The position numbers were made by a program, and so were the translations under genes. The notes under the pieces are model-generated. The model was not told the DNA's origin. It saw only the letters and a list, made by a program, of their open reading frames with translations, and did not search any database. Shown one piece after another: positions 8,235 through 17,156 of a DNA stretch of 64,000 bases. The first letter of the stretch is position 1; each line of letters begins with the position of its first letter. Origin of the DNA: Bradyrhizobium canariense (GTDB lineage Bacteria; Pseudomonadota; Alphaproteobacteria; Rhizobiales; Xanthobacteraceae); NCBI RefSeq assembly GCF_019402665.1, contig NZ_VSST01000052.1, positions 1 through 64,000 of the forward strand, written 5' to 3'.

Positions 8235-8555
8235 CTATTTGCTCTGAGCGGCAGTCTGCGCGGCGGCTGCCGGTTTCCTCTTGCCGTCTGCGGTGACGAA
8301 GTGCACGCCGGCGGTGGTGCCGTCGATCCAGACCAATTCGCAGCGCCGGTAGGCGAGCCCCGTCGACGACAGCAGCAGGAAGAATTCCTTGGCCCGCAGA
8401 ACGTCGAGCGTGCCCTCGACTTCGATCTTCGCACCGCTTTGCGATATGTCGAGCAGAACGCAGCTGCGCCGCCACGTGCCGTCCGAGCCCATCAGATTGA
8501 CCGGCTGCTTGTGATCCATTTTCACGCGCTGCGCTTTGCGACCGTCGAACTTCAT
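8235..8555 (-). CDS. PilZ-domain protein
   Basis: Single PilZ domain in 106 residues. Both c-di-GMP-binding motifs are present: RKAQR near residue 6 (RxxxR) and DISQSG near residue 36 (DxSxxG), so it probably binds the nucleotide. Its ATG overlaps the stop codon of the upstream DUF2336 gene by four bases (ATGA), indicating translational coupling. The HD-GYP gene follows. Confidence 0.88.
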   Translation of the reverse strand: MKFDGRKAQRVKMDHKQPVNLMGSDGTWRRSCVLLDISQSGAKIEVEGTLDVLRAKEFFLLLSSTGLAYRRCELVWIDGTTAGVHFVTADGKRKPAAAAQTAAQSK

Positions 8556-9658
8556 CGGCTAACCCCCATCTTCGCGCCGCGATTTGCCGGATCGCTCGTG
8601 TTGGCGCTTGCCGCTATTTCCCCCCATCGCACTGTCCATTGGCTGGTGGACAGAAGCAGCGTCTCGAAGATCCGTTGCGCGCGCTCGCGCCCGGCATAGG
8701 AGAGCCTTTTCCCGCTGCGGTTGCTCAGGATGGTAAGGGTGGTCTGCCAGTTCAGCCGCGAGGCCCGGCACGCCATGACCAGCCCCTCGCAATCGTCGTC
8801 GCTCACGACACGCTCGATGATTTCGAGCGGCGCCCCTGAAAGCACCGACAGCGCCGTGAATAGGTTGGCCGTCTCGCCGCGGATCGCAAAACGGTTCACC
8901 GTGGAATCGTTGAGCTTGCCGATGCGGTTGAGGACGACAATCTCCGGCCTCGCGCTGGCGTAGTCGGCCCTGCAAGGCCGCTTTGGCGGAGCCGGCTCCG
9001 TTTCCGGCACCGGCGACGCGGCGAGCGGGTTGGGCGTGGCCGGCGCCTTCCGGGCTGGTGGGGCGGAGAGCAGCTTGCGCACGACCAGGTCGGGCGTGCC
9101 GGGCCGGAGCACCAGCGCCTTCGCGATCTCGCCGTCCTGGTCGGCCATGGCAATCAGCGCTGCATAGGCTGCGTCGGAGAATTTCGTTCCCGGGTTCTTG
9201 ATCAGGGCAAGGCAGATCGGGCCGCCGTGCTTGATCAACGCTTCGGTCACGGTCGGCGCGATGTCGCTGCGGGCGGCGATCGCGCGTCGATGCCACTCGC
9301 CACGGGAGTCAATGACAGCCTCGAGATCTGCCGCGGAAAGTGCGCGCGACTTGAGCAACACAGGACATGCCACGTCCGGATTATCGTGCGAGGCGAGACG
9401 CCACAATGTTTCGGGAGGCGCGATGTCAAGCTCGGCGAGCGCCATGCTGAGCTGAACCAGTGCGCTGGTCTCGACCCGTTCCGTCAATCGCAGCAGAACA
9501 CCGTCGACCACGTTGACGAGCAATTCCCGGCACTGGCCGCGGCTACCAGTGAGCAACTGCACCATGCCGGAGAGAATGCGTGCGCAACGCTCCGCCGGGC
9601 ACGTTGCGACCGTCTCTTCCAATTCAGCGAGAATATCAGCAGGCGAATTTGCCATCAT
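8552..9658 (-). CDS. DUF2336-domain protein
   Basis: 368 residues, mostly helical, HEAT-like: repeated short helices with LSMALAELDIAPPETLWRLA-type segments, then a linker rich in Ala and Pro, and a C-terminal helical part (NRIGKLNDSTVNRFAIRGE). DUF2336 proteins are common in alphaproteobacteria and often neighbour PilZ or signalling genes; their function is not established. First gene of the DUF2336-PilZ-HD-GYP unit. Start ATG ATG near 9658. Confidence 0.82.
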   Translation of the reverse strand: MMANSPADILAELEETVATCPAERCARILSGMVQLLTGSRGQCRELLVNVVDGVLLRLTERVETSALVQLSMALAELDIAPPETLWRLASHDNPDVACPVLLKSRALSAADLEAVIDSRGEWHRRAIAARSDIAPTVTEALIKHGGPICLALIKNPGTKFSDAAYAALIAMADQDGEIAKALVLRPGTPDLVVRKLLSAPPARKAPATPNPLAASPVPETEPAPPKRPCRADYASARPEIVVLNRIGKLNDSTVNRFAIRGETANLFTALSVLSGAPLEIIERVVSDDDCEGLVMACRASRLNWQTTLTILSNRSGKRLSYAGRERAQRIFETLLLSTSQWTVRWGEIAASANTSDPANRGAKMGVSR

Positions 9659-9960
9659 GGCAGGGGCCTGACCTAAAATTAATTTGGACTATCGAACTGC
9701 TTCTATTCCGCTCGACAAACGTTAATTTGAAATTTTGATTTTGCTCGTCTAGGTATATGTGCACCGCTGGCCACACGGGAAACGCTATCGAAAATTGGCG
9801 AGATTTGATGCGCCGGCTTGTCCTTGGACTTCGACGCTCGCCAACTGGTCAACATAGTTCGAAGTGATTCTTTCAGACTTAAGGGACACCGGAACGGGGA
9901 AGTTGGGCCGGCATCGTCGCCGGACGCGCGTGTGTTGCGACGCGAAGTTTCACATTTGCC
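9659..9960. other. 302-bp divergent intergenic region with a long-range inverted repeat
   Basis: AT-rich gap between the divergent DUF2336 and AraC genes, so it must contain both promoters. TTGGCGAG at 9795-9802 and its complement CTCGCCAA at 9837-9844 form perfect 8-bp arms 34 bp apart, a possible operator or a hairpin. No small ORF with a ribosome-binding site was seen. Confidence 0.5.
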
Positions 9961-10908
9961 ATGAACAGAACTGATGATGCGCCGACGCTAGCGCCGAAGG
10001 TGTTTCGTTTCACCGACGTCGATGAATTTCGAAGTGCCATACGAGGCCTGAACTTCGAGTTCACGCCTTTCGTACGGAGGATTTCGGCCGAGCAGACCAT
10101 TCTGTCGCTGCCCGGCTGCGACGTGAATTTGACGCGGGCATTTCCGCGGGTCGTCGACGCACAGCTCGTCGAGAATTGTACCGCGATCGGATTCACGATG
10201 GACGATTTGGACGTGCCGGTTCGATTCAACGGCACGCAGCGCACACGACCCGTCATCGTCATCGGCAGCGGCGGCGCAACCTACACCACCATCGAGGAAG
10301 TGCCGCGGCAAATCGGCTCGGTGGTGTTCAGGCCGGAGGTGACGGATCGCGGCTGGCCACAAGCAGCCCTCTGCTTCAACATCTTCGAAACGACCGCCGC
10401 GGGCTTGAACCGGCTCCGCGGTGTGGTTCGGGAGGTGCTGGCAGCCGCTTCGGAGCCGGTCGATGCGCCCGACGTGCCGCTGAAGGCGGCCGCCATGAAG
10501 GAGACCCTGCTGGGGACTGTGGACGCAATTTTCCAAAGTATGGGTCCCGCGCGATGGACCCTGCGCCCCAATGACGAGCGCAACTTCAAGGTCTTTCAGG
10601 ACATCCGCGCGCTGCTTTCCGACGACCTCTCCCAGCCCATCTACAGCGACGAGATCGCGCGCAAGCTCGGCTTGTCCGTTCGCACCATGCACGACGTCGT
10701 CCGCCGCTATCGCGGCATGAGCCTGCACCGCTATCTACGTCTGCGGCGGCTGTGGCTGGTGCGTCAGCGGTTGCTCGCCGGTGCCGACAGCGTCAAGGCC
10801 GTCGCGCTGGCGTTCGGCTTCTGGCATCTCGGCGACTTCTCCAGAAGCTATCGTGACAGGTTCGGCGAGACACCGTCGCAAACTCTCGAGCACGGACGGC
10901 GAACCTAG
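9961..10908 (+). CDS. AraC-family transcriptional regulator
   Basis: 315 residues. The N-terminal half is a beta-rich effector domain of the kind seen in EutR-like regulators. The C-terminal AraC double helix-turn-helix is clear: DEIARKLGLSVRTMHDVVRRYRG for the first HTH and AFGFWHLGDFSRSYRDRFGETPSQTL for the second. It is followed 50 bp later by a flavin-reductase gene on the same strand, a possible target. No good ribosome-binding site precedes the ATG. Confidence 0.85.
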   Translation: MNRTDDAPTLAPKVFRFTDVDEFRSAIRGLNFEFTPFVRRISAEQTILSLPGCDVNLTRAFPRVVDAQLVENCTAIGFTMDDLDVPVRFNGTQRTRPVIVIGSGGATYTTIEEVPRQIGSVVFRPEVTDRGWPQAALCFNIFETTAAGLNRLRGVVREVLAAASEPVDAPDVPLKAAAMKETLLGTVDAIFQSMGPARWTLRPNDERNFKVFQDIRALLSDDLSQPIYSDEIARKLGLSVRTMHDVVRRYRGMSLHRYLRLRRLWLVRQRLLAGADSVKAVALAFGFWHLGDFSRSYRDRFGETPSQTLEHGRRT

Positions 10909-10958
10909 CGCGTCAAAACGTTGAGGCCGGCCTGCTGATCCGTGCTATACTACCGGCC

Positions 10959-11549
10959 ATGAGCAATCGCATCCTCGTCCTCTACGGTTCCTACCGTTCC
11001 GACCGCATGGGCATACGCCTTGCGAATTTCGTCATCGATCGCCTGCGCGGTCGCGGCGACGACGTCGTGTTCATCGACGCCAAGGCGATCGGCCTGCCGA
11101 TGCTCGATCGTATGTACAAGGAATATCCCAAGGGCTCCGCACCTGAGGCGCTGGAGAAGCTGGCCGGAGAGATCCGCGGCGCCGATGGCTTTGTCTTCGT
11201 CACCGGCGAGTACAATTGGGGCATCCAGCCGGGCCTGAAAAATCTCACCGACCACTTTCTCGAGGAGTGGTTCTGGCGTCCGGCCGCGATCGTGAGCTAC
11301 TCGGCCGGCCGCCTGTCCGGCGCGCGTGCCTCGACCGCCTGGCACGGCACGCTGTCGGAGATGGGTATGGTGGTGGTGTCGAGCACCATCGGCGTCGGCC
11401 CGATCGCACAGACGCTGTCGGAGGCGGGCGAACCGATCGGCGAAGGCGGCAAGGCGTTGGAACGCTCGTTCCCGCGCTTCGCCGACGATCTCGCGTGGTG
11501 GATCGAGGCCGCCAAGGCGCAGCGGGCGCGCAAGGCGCCGCCTTATTGA
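10959..11549 (+). CDS. NADPH-dependent FMN reductase family protein
   Basis: Flavodoxin-like reductase of 196 residues. The phosphate-binding loop near the N-terminus is GSYRSDRMG and the flavin-contacting motif is TGEYNWGIQPGLKN, both standard for NADPH-dependent FMN/azo/quinone reductases. No ribosome-binding site stands out. It follows the AraC gene on the same strand; a REP pair (11556-11641) closes the unit. Confidence 0.85.
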   Translation: MSNRILVLYGSYRSDRMGIRLANFVIDRLRGRGDDVVFIDAKAIGLPMLDRMYKEYPKGSAPEALEKLAGEIRGADGFVFVTGEYNWGIQPGLKNLTDHFLEEWFWRPAAIVSYSAGRLSGARASTAWHGTLSEMGMVVVSSTIGVGPIAQTLSEAGEPIGEGGKALERSFPRFADDLAWWIEAAKAQRARKAPPY

Positions 11550-11555
11550 TGTCCC

Positions 11556-11641
11556 GTAGCCCTGATGGAGCGCAGCGCAATCCGGTGCCGTCGGTGTTTG
11601 CGGCACGATTCCCGGATTACGCTTCGCTCCATCCGGGCTAC
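11556..11641. repeat. REP pair (BIME-like), two inverted REPs
   Basis: A degenerate REP (11556-11585) and an inverted, well conserved REP (11611-11641) separated by a GC-rich spacer, forming one large hairpin. It lies between the ends of the flavin-reductase and chemotaxis-receptor genes. Same family as the REPs flanking the RAYT. Confidence 0.85.
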
Positions 11642-11652
11642 GAATTTGGTTG

Positions 11653-13734
11653 CTACGCCGACCTGACCTCGCCGAGGAAGCGGTCGAACTGTCCGGCGAG
11701 ATCGCGCGACTGGGTCGAGAGCTGCTCGGCTGCGCCCAGCACCTCTCTTGCGGCCGTGCCGGTATCGTCGGCGGCGCGCTGCACGCCTGAAATGTTGGTG
11801 TTGACCTCCTGGGTGCCGCGCGCGGCCTCCTGGACGCTGCGGGCGATCTCCTTGGTCGCCGAGCCCTGTTCCTCGATCGCGGCCGCAATCGCGGTGCCGA
11901 TCTGGTCGATTTCGCCGATGACGTCAGCGACGTTGCGGATCGCGGTGACGGTCTCGTCGCTCGCGGCCTGGATCGCCGAAATCTGCTCGGAGATTTCGGT
12001 GGTGGCCTTGGCGGTCTGGCCCGCGAGCGATTTCACCTCGGCAGCAACCACCGCAAAGCCGCGGCCGGCGTCGCCGGCGCGGGCAGCCTCGATGGTCGCG
12101 TTGAGCGCCAGCAAGTTGGTCTGCTCGGCGATGCTCTGGATCAGCGTGACGACGTCGCCGATCTTCTGCGCGCCCTCGGCCAGCGCACGGGCGGTGTCGC
12201 CGGTGCGGCGGGCGTTGTCGACGGCGCGGGCGGCGATCTCGGTGGATTGGGCCACTTGACGGCCGATCTCCGAGATCGAAGAGGTCAGCTCTTCGGTGGC
12301 GCTCGCGACGGTCTGCACGTTGCTCGATGTCTGCTGTGAGGCGGCGGCGACGACCGCGGCCTGGCTGTTGGTCTGGGCCGCCGTCGAGGTCATCGACTGC
12401 GCCGTGCTTTCCATGGTGGAGGACGCGCGCGACAGGCCGCCGACGAGCTCGGTGACCTTGGCTTCGAACGCGCGGGTGATCCCGTCGAGCGCCTGTGCGC
12501 GGCGCATCTTGCCGTCGTTTTCGGCCTGCTTCTCCGCCGCAAGGCTGTCAGCCCGGATCATGTTGTCCTTGAAGACCCGGACGGCCGCAGCCATCGCGCC
12601 GATTTCATCGGAACGTTCGGCGCCGGGAATCTCTTCCGCGACCTCGCCATCGGCAAGCCGCGACATCCGCGTTGTCAGATTGACGATCGGGGCGCAGACG
12701 CGGCGGCGGACCGTGACGATGAGGCCGGCGCTGGCGATCAGCACGGCGAGAAGGCCCGCGAGAGCGATGGTGAAGCTGGTGTGGGCCGCAGTGGAGGCAC
12801 CGGCGAGAATGTGCTCGGCGTTGTCGTAGAAGGCGTCGCGGACCTCGATGATGGTGCCGAGGCCGCGCTGCGTGGCGGTGTAATAGGTGTCCATGTCGTG
12901 TTCGTACTTGCCGCTGACCGCACCCTCCTTCACCAGCTTGAGCTCGCGGCCGAACTCTTCGATGTAGATCGCGTTGAATTTCTCCAGTGCGGCGGCGATG
13001 TTCGCCGGCGTTGCGGGATTGCCGCGCAGCTCCAGCAGCGACATCACGATCTGATCGTTGCGGCCCTGCGAGCGGCTGATCTCGGCCTTCTCGGTATCGG
13101 TCGCTGGTTTCTTGCCCCCGACGAGGTTCTTGTGCAGGCTGGAGTTGAAGCCGCCGACGTCGCGCAACGTCATCGCGATGTTGGCGTAGCTGGCCTGCCG
13201 GTAGGCGTCGCCGTTGAGGATCGCCATGCGGCGGACCTGCTCGTTGAGCAGCGCAGTCACGCTGGCGTTGAGCACGGCGTTGTCGGCGACGATCTTCTTG
13301 GCGGCGTCCTTGCGCGCCTCAGGCGGGCCCGACATCGCCTTGTCGATGGCCTCGCGCAGCGACGTGAATTTCGAATTGATGGCGTCGATGTTGCCGCCGG
13401 TGGTGTTGCCGTCGTCGAACGGGCCCGGCAGGTCCTTGCGCAGCGCGTTCATCATGTCGCGGGCGGCATCGGTCTGCTTGCGCAGCTTGTCCTGTTCGGC
13501 CAGCAGCGCCGGGTCGACGGCGGGAGGGCCATAGAGGATGTTGGTGGAAAAGCCGCGCTCGGGATTGAGGTAGCGCGGGATGTCGCTAACGGCGCGGACG
13601 GTCGCCAGCCGCCCCTGGGCTTCGGTGATTCGCTCCATCGTCTGGTATTTCGTTACGGCGACGTAGACGGCGAGGCCGCCGCCCACGGTCGAGAGCGAGA
13701 CGATCGCGGTGGTCAGGAGCGTACCGATTTTCAT
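11653..13734 (-). CDS. Methyl-accepting chemotaxis protein
   Basis: 693 residues. A first membrane segment near residues 5-25 is followed by a periplasmic helical domain of about 300 residues whose [13 protein letters not shown] resembles the nitrate/nitrite-sensing NIT fold. Then come a second membrane segment ([22 protein letters not shown]), a HAMP domain, and the cytoplasmic signalling helices with the hairpin tip [18 protein letters not shown]. It sends ligand signals to CheA. Start ATG 13734; the longer frame would need a TTG. A near-consensus CtrA site lies about 60 bp upstream. Confidence 0.92.
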   Translation of the reverse strand: MKIGTLLTTAIVSLSTVGGGLAVYVAVTKYQTMERITEAQGRLATVRAVSDIPRYLNPERGFSTNILYGPPAVDPALLAEQDKLRKQTDAARDMMNALRKDLPGPFDDGNTTGGNIDAINSKFTSLREAIDKAMSGPPEARKDAAKKIVADNAVLNASVTALLNEQVRRMAILNGDAYRQASYANIAMTLRDVGGFNSSLHKNLVGGKKPATDTEKAEISRSQGRNDQIVMSLLELRGNPATPANIAAALEKFNAIYIEEFGRELKLVKEGAVSGKYEHDMDTYYTATQRGLGTIIEVRDAFYDNAEHILAGASTAAHTSFTIALAGLLAVLIASAGLIVTVRRRVCAPIVNLTTRMSRLADGEVAEEIPGAERSDEIGAMAAAVRVFKDNMIRADSLAAEKQAENDGKMRRAQALDGITRAFEAKVTELVGGLSRASSTMESTAQSMTSTAAQTNSQAAVVAAASQQTSSNVQTVASATEELTSSISEIGRQVAQSTEIAARAVDNARRTGDTARALAEGAQKIGDVVTLIQSIAEQTNLLALNATIEAARAGDAGRGFAVVAAEVKSLAGQTAKATTEISEQISAIQAASDETVTAIRNVADVIGEIDQIGTAIAAAIEEQGSATKEIARSVQEAARGTQEVNTNISGVQRAADDTGTAAREVLGAAEQLSTQSRDLAGQFDRFLGEVRSA

Positions 13735-13791
13735 GAGTCTGTCCGGCAACTGGCGCGGGAAATAATTTGCACGGACAATAGGCAGGCGATG

Positions 13792-13807
13792 TTAATCCCG
13801 GGTTTAC
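13792..13807. promoter_or_regulatory. Near-consensus CtrA site upstream of the chemotaxis receptor
   Basis: TTAA-N7-TTTAC, one mismatch from the CtrA full site TTAA-N7-TTAAC, located 58 bp upstream of the receptor's ATG. CtrA controls motility and chemotaxis genes in many alphaproteobacteria. A candidate only. Confidence 0.35.
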
Positions 13808-13821
13808 GCTGGTGGCCGCGG

Positions 13822-14262
13822 TCACTTGGGCTGTCGGTCGAGGACCGCGAGGATATCGAGCGTTGCCTGATCGCGCTTGCCCGAAAAATACCGGGCGAGC
13901 GCCTGGTCGAAAACGGGTTCGTCGGACACCGCGTCGAACAGCGTCATCGACGAGCGGAATTTGGCATCATCGGGCGCGCCGAGGATCGCGTTGATGGTCC
14001 GGCCTTCGACGGCAAGCACGAGGCGGGTGCATTCGATCAGGCGCGGACCGAGGATGGGGTGGGCGAGATAGGCCTTGGCCTCCGCGCGGGAGGCGATGGC
14101 GTAGCGCTGCGACATGGCGCTGAAGCCGAGGCCGGCGACCTGCGGGAAGACGAACCACATCCAGTGGCTCTGCTTTCGGCCCCGGGTCAGCTCCCCCTGA
14201 ACGTCGCCATAGACCGGGTCCTGGGCCCGGACAAAGCGTTCTAGATCGAACGGATCGGTCAT
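13822..14262 (-). CDS. DUF1810-domain protein
   Basis: 146 residues, the full length of a DUF1810 protein (sometimes misnamed calpastatin). Recognisable features are FDLERFVRAQDPVY at the start, SHWMWFVFPQVAGLG, and HPILGPRL. Function is unknown. No signal peptide or membrane segment. It lies between the chemotaxis receptor, from which it is separated by about 90 bp, and a divergent DUF2778 gene. Confidence 0.85.
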   Translation of the reverse strand: MTDPFDLERFVRAQDPVYGDVQGELTRGRKQSHWMWFVFPQVAGLGFSAMSQRYAIASRAEAKAYLAHPILGPRLIECTRLVLAVEGRTINAILGAPDDAKFRSSMTLFDAVSDEPVFDQALARYFSGKRDQATLDILAVLDRQPK

Positions 14263-14415
14263 AAGATACCTTGGGATACCCCGGAATGGCTTGCCGGAGC
14301 CTTGCCAGACGCCTGCCGGCCCCGATTATGCCTAACTTTTGGCTCCCAATGTGGTAGCTGGTATAGAGTCTCCGGGTGGGGGTGGGTCCCCCCGGGGGTC
14401 GATTTTGGGGAGCTG

Positions 14416-15435
14416 ATGGTTTCCGACCGGGCACAAGCCGAGAGGCTATTGTCGCGCCGCCGTATTGGGCGAGCCGAGACGATATTGCTGTCTCTGGCCG
14501 CCGTCGCGCTGGCACTAGGCGCTGCCGCCTGGGTCGCGGATATCGGCGCTCCGGCCTCGCTGGTCACCGCCGCACTGCCGCCGGCCAATGCGCCTTCGTT
14601 CGATGATCGTTTCGCTTCGGCGTCCGGCAATCCGCCCGCCCGCGAGCTTGGGCTGCGGACGCTGGAGCGCTCCGCGGTGAGTGCAGTCCAGCTCAAATTG
14701 CGCGACGCCAAGGCGATGCTCGCCCAGAAGCTCCAGGGCGATGACTGGCGCTCCACTCTGACCGACGACGACCGGCATATGTCCGAGGAGACGAGACAAT
14801 CGCAGCGTGCTGACGCCATCCCGATGCCGCGCTCGCGCCCGCCCCAGGCCGACATCTCCGCCCAGATCGCCTCGAGCCAGGCTTATGCGGAGACCAACCC
14901 CCGGGTCGACAACCGCAACTTCTTCGAAAAATTCACCGACAAGATCAGGCTGGCCTCGCTGACGCCCGACAGCGGCCTGTTCGGCAAGGCGCCGGATCTC
15001 GCCGCGCTCGGTTACGATTCGCGCACCGCGGTCTACGACATCTCGGCCAAGGCGCTTTACCTGCCGAGCGGCCTCGCGCTGGAAGCGCATTCAGGCATGG
15101 GCGCGCTGATGGACGACCCGGAGCACGTCGACCAGCGCATGGTTGGCGCGACCCCGCCCGCGACCTACGACCTGAAGCCCCGCGAAAAACTGTTTCACGG
15201 CGTCCGCGCGCTGCGCTTGACCCCCACCGAGGGCACCAGCGCGCTCGGCCGCGTCGGCCTGCTCACCCACAATTACATGCTCGGGCCCCGTGGCGACTCC
15301 AACGGCTGCGTGTCGATCAAGGACTACGATCGTTTTATGAAGGCCTATGACAACGGTGAGTTCAACCGTCTGGTCGTGGTGCCGAAGTTGAGCCCATCGG
15401 CGACCGCCTCGCAGCGCGCGAGCACCGAGTCCTGA
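14416..15435 (+). CDS. DUF2778-domain protein, membrane-anchored
   Basis: 339 residues with one N-terminal membrane segment (ILLSLAAVALALGAAAWVA), a disordered linker, and a C-terminal DUF2778 domain. The L,D-transpeptidase-like signature is seen as HGVRALRL and, near the end, GPRGDSNGCVSIKDY, giving the His and Cys of the active site. DUF2778 includes peptidoglycan-acting L,D-transpeptidase-like enzymes and the Tlde1 effectors; the membrane anchor here favours a cell-envelope role. Start ATG 14416 has GGGGAG just upstream; the frame is open further back. Confidence 0.82.
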   Translation: MVSDRAQAERLLSRRRIGRAETILLSLAAVALALGAAAWVADIGAPASLVTAALPPANAPSFDDRFASASGNPPARELGLRTLERSAVSAVQLKLRDAKAMLAQKLQGDDWRSTLTDDDRHMSEETRQSQRADAIPMPRSRPPQADISAQIASSQAYAETNPRVDNRNFFEKFTDKIRLASLTPDSGLFGKAPDLAALGYDSRTAVYDISAKALYLPSGLALEAHSGMGALMDDPEHVDQRMVGATPPATYDLKPREKLFHGVRALRLTPTEGTSALGRVGLLTHNYMLGPRGDSNGCVSIKDYDRFMKAYDNGEFNRLVVVPKLSPSATASQRASTES

Positions 15436-15516
15436 TATCTGCTCCTGATATTTGCCTGCCACGGCGGGGCTGCCGTTTTCCCTTCGTTAAGCCGTCATCG
15501 TGCAGAAGCAGCCCAT

Positions 15517-15548
15517 GAGTGATCCGCAAAGTGAGTGATCCGCAAAGT
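15517..15548 (+). repeat. 16-bp tandem duplication over a start codon
   Basis: GAGTGATCCGCAAAGT occurs twice in direct tandem (15517-15532 and 15533-15548). The copy number matters because 16 is not a multiple of three: the upstream ATG at 15515 now runs only seven codons before a TGA, while a GTG created at 15531 restores the same N-terminal reading. Confidence 0.9.
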
Positions 15549-15788
15549 TCCGAGACCCCGCTGCGCACGACGTTCAAGATCAAGCTGAACGGCGACACGC
15601 TGGCGATTGCGACCGTCGGCCAGGCCTATCAATTCCTCACCAATTTCAAATCGGTCGAGTGGATGGAATTCCGCTCCTTGCATGAAGATGCGGTCGCAGC
15701 GCTCGAAGGCGCCGCCGAGAACGCCATGCTCGTGGTGCAGGCGACCAACGCCGTGCGCGCGCTGTTCGTGAGCGCCAAGCTGCTCTGA
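15531..15788 (+). CDS. DUF982-domain protein with a rearranged start
   Basis: About 85 residues: a strand-rich start (TTFKIKLNGDTLAIATVGQAYQFL) followed by two helices, as in rhizobial DUF982 proteins of unknown function. The start codon has been disturbed by the 16-bp tandem duplication at 15517-15548: the original ATG (15515) is now out of frame, and translation must begin at GTG 15531 (or GTG 15519), probably with reduced efficiency or by reinitiation after the seven-codon peptide. Confidence 0.7.
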   Translation: MSDPQSSETPLRTTFKIKLNGDTLAIATVGQAYQFLTNFKSVEWMEFRSLHEDAVAALEGAAENAMLVVQATNAVRALFVSAKLL

Positions 15789-15825
15789 GAGTGACGCGGT
15801 AGATATTTGGGGGATCCCGGGATTG

Positions 15826-15847
15826 CGCTGCGCTCCATCCGGGCTAC
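15826..15847 (-). repeat. Single REP
   Basis: One inverted REP ending CTCCATCCGGGCTAC, the partner half of the REP pairs seen elsewhere, located between the DUF982 gene and the TRAP binding-protein gene. No complementary REP lies nearby. Confidence 0.7.
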
Positions 15848-15942
15848 CGCTCACAACTTGAACTCCGCTATAGGAACGGCAATAGCTCGCGAAGATCGCG
15901 CTCAAGCCGAGACGTTGAAACATAGTTCAGGGAGAGACCATC

Positions 15943-17034
15943 ATGAAACGCCGTACGTTCCTCAAGGGCGGCGCCATGGCCGGCGCGACGACGCTGGTTG
16001 CCGCACCTGCGATCGCGCAAGGCGCGCCCGAGATCAAATGGCGCCTGACCTCCAGCTTCCCGAAGTCGCTGGACACCATCTACGGCACTGCGCAGACCTT
16101 TGCGAAATATGTTGCCGAGGCCACCGACAACAAATTCCAGATCCAGACCTTTGCGGCCGGCGAGCTCGTCCCGGGCCTGCAGGCGCTCGATGCCGTCAGC
16201 ACAGCCTCTGTCGACATGGCGCAGACCCCGCTCTATTTCTACATCGGCAAGGAGCCGGCGCTGGCCTATGCGACCGGCGCGCCGTTCGGCATGAACCATC
16301 GCCATCAGGAATCCTGGTGGCACTTCGGCGGCGGCGCCGACCTCACCAACGAGGCGCTGAAGCCGTTCAAGGCGCATGCGATCCTCTGCGGCAATTCCGG
16401 CACCCAGATGGGCGGCTGGTTCCGCAAGGAGATCAAGACCGTCGACGATCTCAAGGGCCTGAAATTCCGCATCGCCGGCATGGGCGGCCATGTGCTGGCG
16501 CGGCTCGGCGTGGTCCCGCAACAGATCGCGGGCGGCGACATCTATCCGGCGCTGGAGAAGGGCACGATCGATGCGGTCGAATTCGTCGGCCCCTATGACG
16601 ACGAAAAGCTCGGCTTCCAGAAGGTCGCAAAATACTACTACTTCCCGGGCTGGTGGGAGGGCGGCGCCATGTTGCACATGATCGTCAACGACGAAAAGTG
16701 GGCGTCGCTGCCGAAGCAGTACCAGGCGATCGTCAACCAGGCCGCGTCGGCCGCGGGCGCCTGGATGCTCGAGAAATACGACAGCGTGAATCCGGCGGCG
16801 CTGAAGCGGCTGATCGCCAATGGCGCGGAGCTGAAGGCGTTTCCGCAGCCGGTGCTGGAGGCCTGCTACGCCGCGACCCAGGAGCATCTGAACGAGCTCG
16901 CCACCAAGAGCGACCTGTTCAAGCGCACCAAGGAAAGCCACGACGCCTATATGAAGGAGCTGCTGTTCTACACGCAGATCGCGGAGAATTTTTACGATAA
17001 TTATCTGCTCGGCAAGATGCGCAACAAGACCTGA
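15943..17034 (+). CDS. TRAP transporter substrate-binding protein (DctP family)
   Basis: Periplasmic solute receptor of 363 residues with a twin-arginine signal peptide (KRRTFLKGGAMAGATT). The family's binding-site region is seen as LKFRIAGMGGHVLARLG, with the conserved Arg that salt-bridges a carboxylate, followed by DAVEFVGPYDD. It resembles receptors for 2-oxo acids. GGGAGA precedes the ATG. No dctQ or dctM membrane genes are adjacent in this window, so its partner permease must lie elsewhere. Confidence 0.9.
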   Translation: MKRRTFLKGGAMAGATTLVAAPAIAQGAPEIKWRLTSSFPKSLDTIYGTAQTFAKYVAEATDNKFQIQTFAAGELVPGLQALDAVSTASVDMAQTPLYFYIGKEPALAYATGAPFGMNHRHQESWWHFGGGADLTNEALKPFKAHAILCGNSGTQMGGWFRKEIKTVDDLKGLKFRIAGMGGHVLARLGVVPQQIAGGDIYPALEKGTIDAVEFVGPYDDEKLGFQKVAKYYYFPGWWEGGAMLHMIVNDEKWASLPKQYQAIVNQAASAAGAWMLEKYDSVNPAALKRLIANGAELKAFPQPVLEACYAATQEHLNELATKSDLFKRTKESHDAYMKELLFYTQIAENFYDNYLLGKMRNKT

Positions 17035-17048
17035 TCGCGCAAACTCCC

Positions 17049-17136
17049 GTAGGGTGGGCAAAGGCGCACTTGCGCCGTGCCCACCACTGCTTGCATGACT
17101 CGCCATGGTGGGCACGCTTCGCTTTGCCCACCCTAC
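17049..17136. repeat. Palindromic repeat of the GTAGGGTGGGC type
   Basis: GTAGGGTGGGCAAAG at the left end and its complement CTTTGCCCACCCTAC at the right end close a long imperfect hairpin with internal GTGCCCACC/GGTGGGCAC arms. It lies between the TRAP receptor gene and the convergent ABC ATPase gene and may end transcription from both sides. Confidence 0.8.
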
Positions 17137-17156
17137 AGCATCTATCGTGCGGTGAA

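Noticed and set aside
13012-14244. Long plus-strand frame over the chemotaxis receptor and DUF1810 genes
   Set aside because: High-G+C genes often have open antisense frames; both minus-strand genes have clear domains.
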